Of a DNA stretch of 10,601 nt, positions 5,292-10,601 are shown piece by piece; positions within the stretch are counted from its first letter, which is position 1; each line of letters starts with the position of its first letter. The notes beneath the pieces were generated by a model. That model saw only the letters and a list, made by a program, of their open reading frames with translations. It was not told the origin of the DNA and did no database searches. This DNA comes from Candidatus Woesebacteria bacterium. GTDB lineage: Bacteria > Patescibacteriota > Microgenomatia > UBA8517. The DNA is taken from positions 1 through 10,601 of the forward strand of contig JAPLZT010000023.1 in NCBI GenBank assembly GCA_026394855.1, read 5' to 3'. The position numbers and the translations under genes are program-made.

Positions 5292-5552
5292 CGGGGCCGA
5301 AGGGATTCGCACCCTCGATCTCCTCCGTGCTTCCTTTTTCAAGGTTTGGACTATCTCATCCCCACTCCGCTTATTAAAGCTTCGAGGGGCTAGGTATATA
5401 GTCTCTACACATTTACACTACAAAGTAGTGATTTAGCTCGGGATTGTCTTTTTTCAAAGATTTCCCCGAATTAGCCTAGTTTTACATTCCGAATTGCTTC
5501 GGAGCGCTGCCATTTTGACAGGGAGGCGCGTTAACTGCTACGCTACGACCCC
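5292..5552 (-). tRNA. tRNA-Asp(GTC) interrupted by a group I intron
   Basis: The exons at 5518-5552 and 5292-5329 join to a 73-nt tRNA. It has acceptor GGGGTCG/CGGCCCC, D stem GCGT/ACGC, anticodon stem CCTCC/GGAGG around loop CTGTCAC (GTC), and T stem GAGGG/CCCTT. The discriminator is G, an identity element of aspartate tRNA. CCA is not encoded (CAA follows). The intron lies between bases 35 and 36. Two elbow positions are unusual: the D loop AGCAGTTA has one G where GG is expected, and the T loop is TGCGAAT, with G at position 55 in place of T. It is transcribed divergently from polX. Confidence 0.93.
5330..5517 (-). ncRNA. Group I self-splicing intron (small, no ORF) in tRNA-Asp
   Basis: All core elements can be drawn on the minus strand. 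P1 pairs exon CTGT with intron GCAG, placing a U-G wobble at the 5' splice site. P2 is TCCGAA-GCAA-TTCGGA. A P-like TTCGGGGAAATC is followed by P5 TCTTT-GAAA-AAAGA, and Q is AATCCCGAGC. P6a is CACTAC/GTAGTG. R is GTAGAGACTATA, S is GAGATAGTCC, and P7 is GACTAT/ATAGTC. P3 can form as GGCTA/TAGCC. P8 contains GCTT/AAGC, and P9 is CCTT-GAAA-AAGG. The last intron base is G, as required. At 188 nt it carries no homing endonuclease. It resembles tRNA-type (IC3-like) introns, but the subgroup is inferred. Confidence 0.92.
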
Positions 5553-5570
5553 AAACAAACTTACAGCGAA

Positions 5571-5580
5571 ATGATATCAT
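5571..5580. promoter_or_regulatory. Palindromic divergent extended -10 element (tRNA-Asp / polX)
   Basis: ATGATATCAT is a perfect palindrome, so TGATATCAT, a TGN-extended -10 with one mismatch, reads identically on both strands. To the left it would start tRNA-Asp roughly 10 nt before its 5' end. To the right the start would fall at or near the polX ATG (5587), giving a leaderless mRNA. For the minus strand a weak -35, TTGTGA, lies 18 nt upstream. Confidence 0.5.
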
Positions 5581-5586
5581 AAAAGT

Positions 5587-7404
5587 ATGAGTGTTCACAA
5601 GGAAATTACAAACCTTGAGATAGCTGAACTTTTAAGGGATGTTGCTGCCTCGTATCAACTTCAAGACGAGAAAAAGAATAAGTTTAAGATAATTGCCTAC
5701 GAAAGGGCGGCTGATGCTATAGAACACGCCTCAAGCGAACTCAAAGACCTCTGGGATGAAGGAAAGCTCAAAGACATACCTTCGGTGGGAGAAGCAATTG
5801 CAGAGCATTTAGACGAGCTTTTTAAGACGGGTCATGTTAAACATTTTGAGAATTTAATGAAAGATTACCCAAAAATTATGTTCAGACTTTTAAAAATACA
5901 GGGGATAGGACCAAAAACTGCATTAAAACTTGTTTCCGAAGGGAGTATTCCCAAAGAAATAAAACAAGAATTAAAAGAAGTTGAAGAAAAACCCACACGC
6001 CATCTTCTCCCATATGCCTGTGAAAGATCATTCGAAGTAATAGACTGGTTAAGAAAGATAAAAGAAGCTAAACGGGTAGACCCTTTAGGAAGCTTAAGAA
6101 GAAAGGCTTCAACCATAGGAGATATTGATATTGCTGTTGCAACGGATAATTCTGAAACAGTTATCAATCATTTTGTAAAGTTTCCTAAACTTACAAAAAT
6201 ACTCGAAAAAGGAGATAAAACAGCCTCAATTATTCTTCCCGGGGATATTCAGGTAGACCTCATGGTCCAGCCTTCGGAGTCTTACGGATCTCTTCTCCAA
6301 CACTTTACAGGTTCTAAACATCATAATATCGCATTAAGAGAGTATGCGTTGAAAAAAGGCTTGAGTCTTTCTGAATACGGAATAAAAGCAACGGGTAGCG
6401 GACAGCGTATAGGCAATAGGTTAAAAACTTTTAAAACAGAAGAGGAACTTTATAAATTTTTGGGGTTGGAGTATATTGAGCCTGAACTGAGAGAGGATGC
6501 GGGTGAAATAGAAGTCGCTCGTGACAACAAACTTCCTAAACTGGTTGGATTATCAGACATTAAAGGGGATTTTCATATTCATTCAAGTTTTGATATCGAA
6601 ACCAGTCATGATTTAGGAATATCCTCTATGGAGGAAATAATAAATCAGGGAAATAAGTTAAATTATGAATATTTGGCTTTTACAGAACATAATCCCAGCA
6701 AAAGCAAGCATAATGAAGAAGAAATTTTAGATTTACTTAAAAGGAAAAGAGAGAAAGTTGATCAGTTGAATTTAGAATTGCAAAAGAATAGCGCCCGCCC
6801 GCAACGCCTGAGCGCTAGCGATGGCGGGCAGGTGAAAAGTTCCGTGAAAACAATGAGTAATCAGTTTACTCAGAGATATAACGGAGTAAGGAAAGTGTTC
6901 AATAGCCTTGAAATAGATATTCTTCCGGACGGATCGTGCCCAATACCCTTAAAAGGGTTTGATTATCTGGATTTTGTTTTAGTTTCCATTCACTCCAGTT
7001 TTAACCTCTCCAAAGATCAAATGACACAAAGAGTTCTTAGTGCTTTATCCTGGAGTCCCAAAGCTTTAATATTTGCTCACCCAACAACACGTAAATTAAA
7101 CGAAAGAGAAGGGGTTGAACTTGACTGGCCTAAAATATTCGATTTCTGTATTAAAAACAATAAATGGATTGAAATTAATGCTGATCCAATGCGTCTTGAT
7201 TTACCTGATTTTTTGGTAAGAGAGGCTGTGAAAGCCGGCGTGAAATTAACTTTGGGAACTGACTCTCATAATAAAGAAATGATGAACAATATGATTTATG
7301 GCGTTTCTGTTGCACGGCGTGGTTGGTGTGAGAAGAAAAATGTAGTAAACTGTCTAAGTTTAAATGATTTTGAAAAATTATTGAAGGGGGTGATTAATAA
7401 ATGA
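5587..7404 (+). CDS. polX: DNA polymerase/3'-5' exonuclease PolX
   Basis: The 605-aa family X polymerase has a C-terminal PHP domain and acts in gap filling and base-excision repair. The N-terminal helix-hairpin-helix motifs are IPSVGEAIAEHL (64-75) and IQGIGPKTALKL (104-115). The nucleotidyltransferase core has GSLRRKASTIGDIDIAV (168-184) with D179 and D181, and D224 in VDLMV as the third metal ligand. PHP metal residues include H330 and H332 (FHIHSS), E367-H368 (TEHN), E442, H469, H498 (AHPTTR), D559 and H561 (GTDSH). Family proteins are about 570 aa; the excess is mainly at 401-433, where a GC-rich palindrome is translated in-frame. No SD is present, and the start lies 7 nt after a -10-like element. 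The stop overlaps lemA (ATGA). Confidence 0.96.
   Translation: MSVHKEITNLEIAELLRDVAASYQLQDEKKNKFKIIAYERAADAIEHASSELKDLWDEGKLKDIPSVGEAIAEHLDELFKTGHVKHFENLMKDYPKIMFRLLKIQGIGPKTALKLVSEGSIPKEIKQELKEVEEKPTRHLLPYACERSFEVIDWLRKIKEAKRVDPLGSLRRKASTIGDIDIAVATDNSETVINHFVKFPKLTKILEKGDKTASIILPGDIQVDLMVQPSESYGSLLQHFTGSKHHNIALREYALKKGLSLSEYGIKATGSGQRIGNRLKTFKTEEELYKFLGLEYIEPELREDAGEIEVARDNKLPKLVGLSDIKGDFHIHSSFDIETSHDLGISSMEEIINQGNKLNYEYLAFTEHNPSKSKHNEEEILDLLKRKREKVDQLNLELQKNSARPQRLSASDGGQVKSSVKTMSNQFTQRYNGVRKVFNSLEIDILPDGSCPIPLKGFDYLDFVLVSIHSSFNLSKDQMTQRVLSALSWSPKALIFAHPTTRKLNEREGVELDWPKIFDFCIKNNKWIEINADPMRLDLPDFLVREAVKAGVKLTLGTDSHNKEMMNNMIYGVSVARRGWCEKKNVVNCLSLNDFEKLLKGVINK
6791..6832. repeat. GC-rich palindromic element inserted in-frame in polX
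   Basis: GCCCGCC (6793-6799) pairs perfectly with GGCGGGC (6823-6829), around a loop containing the self-complementary CGCTAGCG (6813-6820). The block is strongly GC-rich in an AT-rich gene and encodes SARPQRLSASDGGQ in the linker between PHP motifs of PolX. The reading frame stays open on both sides. The composition break and symmetry indicate an inserted mobile palindrome. Confidence 0.7.
7386..7393 (+). promoter_or_regulatory. Shine-Dalgarno site of lemA
   Basis: GGGGGTGA within the end of polX sits 7 nt before the lemA ATG. It is identical to the octamer before the LysM gene and supports both start choices. Confidence 0.7.
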
Positions 7405-7928
7405 TTATATATATAATTATAGTTTTAGCGATTTTGGCTATTTGGGTTATTTCAATATATAACTTTTTTGTTTCATCTAAGACAAGAATTAAGGCTTCGA
7501 TTCAGGAAATAGGAAATCAGCTTAAAAGACAAGCCGATCTTATACCTAATTTAGAAAATTCGGTTAAAGGATATCTGTCCCACGAAAAAGGGATATTGCA
7601 AATGTTGTCTGATGCGCGAAAATTAAGTTCGACGGGAAAAGACGCATCAGCCAAAATAGCGGAATTTTTACCAAAGTTACAAGTTGTTGTTGAGAGTAAT
7701 CCTGAACTGAAAGGAAATACGGTAGTTCTCAATTTAATGGACGAGCTTCGTGATACATCGGATAAAGTAATGTATGCAAGAAGGTTGCTTATAGATTTGA
7801 CAGCTGACTTTAATGTTAAAAGAGTTACCTTCCCATCAAGTTTGGTAGCCAATATGTTTAAGATTTCTGAAGAAGAAGGCTTAAAAACTTCCGAAGCGGA
7901 GACTAAAACGCCAAAAGTAAGTTTCTAG
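7401..7928 (+). CDS. lemA: LemA family membrane protein
   Basis: The 175-aa protein has an N-terminal transmembrane helix (about 2-22) followed by the coiled, helical LemA domain. The family signature is NQLKRQADLIPNLENSVKGY (39-58), followed by HEKG and a segment with NPELKGN (100-106), ARRLLIDLTADFN (126-138) and FPSSLVANMF (144-153). LemA proteins are about 185 aa, so the length is normal, with a charged tail replacing the last helix. The biochemical role is unsettled. The gene is very often next to htpX, as here, which suggests a role at the membrane linked to proteolysis. It overlaps polX by 4 nt, has a strong SD, and is followed by htpX after 1 nt. Confidence 0.93.
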   Translation: MIIYIIIVLAILAIWVISIYNFFVSSKTRIKASIQEIGNQLKRQADLIPNLENSVKGYLSHEKGILQMLSDARKLSSTGKDASAKIAEFLPKLQVVVESNPELKGNTVVLNLMDELRDTSDKVMYARRLLIDLTADFNVKRVTFPSSLVANMFKISEEEGLKTSEAETKTPKVSF

Positions 7929-7929
7929 A

Positions 7930-8883
7930 ATGGTAAATATTTACGAGGCCCAAAGAGCGAATAAAATAAAAAGCTCAATTGTCGTTGTTGGCTTTGTTAT
8001 TTTTGTTGCCGTAACCGTTTACGTTTTATCACAAGCCCTAGGATATTACTGGGGTTATAACGTAGGCGGTTTAGGATTTGTGGGTTTTGCCTTAATAATT
8101 TCGGGATTTATTTCCTACGGAAGTTATTATTTTAGTGACCAGATAGTTTTAACAATTTCCGGAGCCAAAGAAGCAAAGCGGAAAGAATATTTTGATTTTT
8201 ATACGGTGGCCGAAAATCTTGCAATAGGTTCCGGTCTTCCCAAACCAAAACTGTATGTCATAGACGATTCTGCTCCAAATGCATTTGCAACAGGAAGAGA
8301 TCCTAAGCATGCTGTAATTTGTGCAACCACAGGGCTTTTAGATAAATTGACCAGAACCGAACTTGAGGCGGTTTTAGCTCATGAACTTTCCCATGTCAGA
8401 AACTATGATACAAGACTTCAATCACTTGTTGCCGTCATGGTTGGTCTTATTGCCTTATTGGGAGATTGGCTTCTTAGAGCAAGTTTTATTGGGAGAAGAA
8501 GAAGTAAGGATAATGATAATCAAATGGGTGTAATTATTTTAGTTTTGGGAATAATATTTGCTATTCTTTCTCCGATTATTGCCCAACTTATTCAACTGGC
8601 AATTTCCAGACGACGTGAGTTTATGGCAGATGCGGGAAGTGTTTCTTTGACAAGACAACCTGAGGGTTTAATTTCTGCTTTGAAAAAAATATCAAAGGAT
8701 ACCCAAACCTTGGAGGTAGCAAACAAAGCAACTGCACATATGTATATTGTTAATCCTTTTAAGTCGGATGTAAGAGGATCGGCTCGTCCCGAGGGCAATC
8801 GAGGGATTGGCTGGTTTTCAAATCTTTTCAATACTCATCCACCTATTGAAGAGAGAGTAAAAGCTCTTCAAAATATGATATGA
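7930..8883 (+). CDS. htpX: HtpX-like membrane zinc metalloprotease (M48)
   Basis: The 317-aa M48 peptidase has two N-terminal transmembrane segments (about 17-37 and 48-65) and the zinc motif LAHELSHVRNYD (149-160; H151, E152, H155). Two further hydrophobic segments (163-180, 199-225) follow, then RRREFMADAGSV with E230 as the third ligand, and the C-terminal NTHPPIEERVKAL motif. It degrades damaged membrane proteins from the cytoplasmic side. An unusual GSARPEGNRG stretch (283-292) lies just before the conserved end. The ATG is 1 nt after the lemA stop with no SD, so translation is probably coupled. All catalytic residues are intact. Confidence 0.96.
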   Translation: MVNIYEAQRANKIKSSIVVVGFVIFVAVTVYVLSQALGYYWGYNVGGLGFVGFALIISGFISYGSYYFSDQIVLTISGAKEAKRKEYFDFYTVAENLAIGSGLPKPKLYVIDDSAPNAFATGRDPKHAVICATTGLLDKLTRTELEAVLAHELSHVRNYDTRLQSLVAVMVGLIALLGDWLLRASFIGRRRSKDNDNQMGVIILVLGIIFAILSPIIAQLIQLAISRRREFMADAGSVSLTRQPEGLISALKKISKDTQTLEVANKATAHMYIVNPFKSDVRGSARPEGNRGIGWFSNLFNTHPPIEERVKALQNMI

Positions 8884-8884
8884 T
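8876..8884 (+). promoter_or_regulatory. Possible extended -10 promoter before gatC
   Basis: TGATATGAT (-10 TATGAT, 8879-8884, with TGN extension) overlaps the htpX stop. The predicted start is near 8891, 11 nt before the gatC ATG. No -35 box is seen. It could allow gatCA transcription independent of the upstream genes. Confidence 0.35.
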
Positions 8885-8901
8885 TTCTTTGATTTAAAGA
8901 C

Positions 8902-9174
8902 ATGGCAAAACTTTCAGTAGATGAAGTAAAACATATAGCAAAGTTATCTAAGTTAGATTTAACTTCAAGTGAAATTAATAAATTTCAAAAACAATTATCG
9001 AAAATTGTTGATTATGTAAGCAAACTTTCAGAAGTAGATACATCAAACCTTGAACCTACAAGCCAAACAACAAGTCTTGAGAATGTTTTTAGGATTGATG
9101 AAGTTAGACTAACAAGTATTACTCAAGAAAACGGCTATTTTATTGTTGACCGAATTTTGAACAAAGAAGAATGA
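8902..9174 (+). CDS. gatC: Aspartyl/glutamyl-tRNA amidotransferase subunit C
   Basis: The 90-aa protein matches GatC throughout. It has VDEVKHIAKLSKLDLTSSEI at 6-25, the helix ending in KIVDYVSKLSEVDTSNLEPT, and a C-terminal LRVDEV-like segment (IDEVRL). GatC wraps around GatA and joins it to GatB in the GatCAB complex, which converts Glu-tRNA(Gln) and/or Asp-tRNA(Asn) to the correct aminoacyl-tRNA. It starts 18 nt after htpX without a visible SD, and its stop overlaps the gatA ATG by 4 nt, as expected for subunits made in fixed ratio. Length is typical. Confidence 0.95.
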   Translation: MAKLSVDEVKHIAKLSKLDLTSSEINKFQKQLSKIVDYVSKLSEVDTSNLEPTSQTTSLENVFRIDEVRLTSITQENGYFIVDRILNKEE

Positions 9175-10580
9175 TAGATTTACCTTTAACAATAAAAGAA
9201 ACCCAGGAAGGACTTATTAATAAAAAATTTTCTGCTGTTGAACTCGTGGACTCTTACCTTGCAAGGATTAATAAATATAATAAAGAGTTAAATGTTTTTT
9301 TAACAGTAACTGAAGATATTGCATACAAAAAAGCCAAAGAGGTAGACGATTTACTCAGCCAAAATAATTCTAAGATATTTTCGGATTATCAGCTTTTGGG
9401 TGTAACTGTTGCACATAAGGATTTATTTCTGACAAAAGGAATTCGAACGACAGCCGGTTCAAACGTTCTTAAAGATTATGTTCCCACTTATTCGGCTACC
9501 GTTGTTGACAGACTGGAAAAAGCCGGAACCATTACGCTGGGTAAAGTAAATTGCGATGCCTGGGCCCACGGATCTTCGGGAGAAAATTCAGACTTTGGGA
9601 GAACCTTGAACCCTTGGAATAAAGATTACGTTTCGGGAGGTTCTTCAAGCGGTTCGGCTGCAGCATTATCAGCAAATATGTCTTTAGTGTCAACCGGAAC
9701 CGATACTTGCGGATCAATCAGGCTTCCCGCAAATTTTAATTATTTGGTAAGTTTAAAACCTACATATGGTGTAGTTTCAAGGTATGGAGTAGTTGCCATG
9801 GCTTCGTCTTTAGATTCGGTAGGTCCAATAGGGCATTCGGTAGATGATGTAAGGAAGCTTTTTGATGTAACTTGCGGTGAAGATGGTTTTGATTCGACAG
9901 TTAAAAATATTAACTGGCAAAAAGAAGTAAAACCTAAGTTAAAAATTGGTATAGCTAAAGAATTTTTTGGAGAAGGACTGGATGTCGAGGTTAAAGAAAA
10001 TATAAATAAAGCCCTAAAAGTCTTTGAAAGATTGGGAATTGAAATTAAAAAAGTGGAAATGCCTTCAACAAAATACGCAATTTCTGTTTACTATATCGTC
10101 CAACCAGCAGAAGTATCCTCAAACTTGGCAAGGTATGACGGAATAAGATATGGAGAGAATAGATCAACATTTGGAGATGAAGCAAAAAGAAGAATTATGC
10201 TGGGATCGTATGTTTTATCTTCAGGCTACTACGATGCATATTATCTTAAAGCAATGAAAGTAAGAACCAAAATAAGAGCGGAAGTAGATAACGTGTTTAA
10301 TCAGGTAGATATCTTAATTGCACCGGTTTCACCAACCCCACCGTTTAAGATAGGAGAAAAAGCCGGTGATCCTCTAAAAATGTACCTGACGGACGTATAT
10401 GCCGCAACCGCCAATTTATCAGGAATTCCCGCCCTTAGCATTCCTTTTACTTTCTCAAAGAAGGATTTGCCTTTAGGCTTTCAACTGATGGGACCAAGAA
10501 TATCTGAATACACACTTTTTGCTTTAGGTGAATATTTTGAAAAAGAAACAGTATATAAGACAAAATTTACCAATATATGA
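9171..10580 (+). CDS. gatA: Aspartyl/glutamyl-tRNA amidotransferase subunit A
   Basis: The 469-aa amidase-signature enzyme releases ammonia from glutamine for GatB. The Lys / cis-Ser / Ser triad aligns as K83 (VAHKDLF), S158 in the GGSSSGSAAA stretch, and S182 in DTCGSIRLPA. Their spacing (75 and 24) matches characterised GatA proteins. LKPTYGVVSRYGVVAMASSLDSVGPIG is otherwise close to consensus, as is SGYYDAYYLKAMKVRT. Departures from consensus around the active site are GGSSSGS for GGSSGGS, DTCGS for DTGGS, and ANFN for ASFC. The gene overlaps gatC by 4 nt and its stop overlaps a following ATG. GatB is not in the window. Confidence 0.96.
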   Translation: MIDLPLTIKETQEGLINKKFSAVELVDSYLARINKYNKELNVFLTVTEDIAYKKAKEVDDLLSQNNSKIFSDYQLLGVTVAHKDLFLTKGIRTTAGSNVLKDYVPTYSATVVDRLEKAGTITLGKVNCDAWAHGSSGENSDFGRTLNPWNKDYVSGGSSSGSAAALSANMSLVSTGTDTCGSIRLPANFNYLVSLKPTYGVVSRYGVVAMASSLDSVGPIGHSVDDVRKLFDVTCGEDGFDSTVKNINWQKEVKPKLKIGIAKEFFGEGLDVEVKENINKALKVFERLGIEIKKVEMPSTKYAISVYYIVQPAEVSSNLARYDGIRYGENRSTFGDEAKRRIMLGSYVLSSGYYDAYYLKAMKVRTKIRAEVDNVFNQVDILIAPVSPTPPFKIGEKAGDPLKMYLTDVYAATANLSGIPALSIPFTFSKKDLPLGFQLMGPRISEYTLFALGEYFEKETVYKTKFTNI

Positions 10581-10601
10581 TAATAAAAGATTGTAACAAA
10601 A
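10577..10601 (+). CDS. Start of a further gene, cut by the right edge
   Basis: An ATG at 10577 overlaps the gatA stop (ATGA), the same arrangement as at 765, 7401 and 9171. Eight codons are visible (MIIKDCNK). They do not match the usual GatB start, so the product is unknown. Support is only positional. Confidence 0.35.

Noticed and set aside
5865..6167. Open frame on the minus strand inside polX
   Set aside because: It lies opposite conserved HhH and catalytic motifs of PolX and has no recognisable features, so it is a shadow frame.

Overview
The window looks like an AT-rich chromosome segment from a reduced bacterium, most likely a member of the Candidate Phyla Radiation (Patescibacteria, perhaps Microgenomates). 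This is an inference. It rests on tightly packed and overlapping genes (ATGA stop/start overlaps), few Shine-Dalgarno (SD) sites, several apparently leaderless starts, a small group I intron in a tRNA, a GC-rich palindromic element placed in-frame in a coding gene, and the mix of envelope genes with GatCA, PolX and LemA-HtpX. No rRNA or phylogenetic marker was available to confirm it.

Positions 1-2386 (+) hold the end of a surface-polysaccharide cluster. It contains a Wzx-type flippase (cut by the left edge), a shortened WaaE-like family 2 glycosyltransferase, and an O-antigen polymerase/ligase-like membrane protein. Adjacent genes overlap, so the cluster is probably one operon.

Positions 2369-5552 are almost entirely on the minus strand and are punctuated by tRNA genes. 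Read in the direction of transcription they are: tRNA-Asp(GTC), interrupted by a complete 188-nt group I intron; a membrane-anchored two-LysM protein with its own promoter, an SD and a terminator; a GIY-YIG protein whose stop codon lies inside tRNA-Gly(CCC); a C-terminally truncated 2H phosphoesterase beginning just after that tRNA; an unrecognised 109-aa protein preceded by a tRNA-like or switch-like inverted-repeat leader; a strongly structured leader containing a 33-codon ORF, behind an extended -10 promoter; tRNA-Thr(CGT); and a membrane-anchored protein with two Ig-like domains whose ATG lies 4 nt from the tRNA.

Positions 5587-10601 (+) form a compact gene run: polX, lemA, htpX, gatC, gatA and the first codons of another gene. 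PolX repairs DNA, LemA and HtpX form a common membrane pair (HtpX is a membrane metalloprotease), and GatCA belong to the amidotransferase that makes Gln-tRNA(Gln) and/or Asn-tRNA(Asn). A 10-bp palindrome at 5571-5580 can act as an extended -10 element both for this run and for the divergent tRNA-Asp gene.

The most notable observations are the tRNA-Asp group I intron between anticodon bases 35 and 36, the palindromic element translated within PolX, and the repeated placement of coding starts or stops against tRNA ends.
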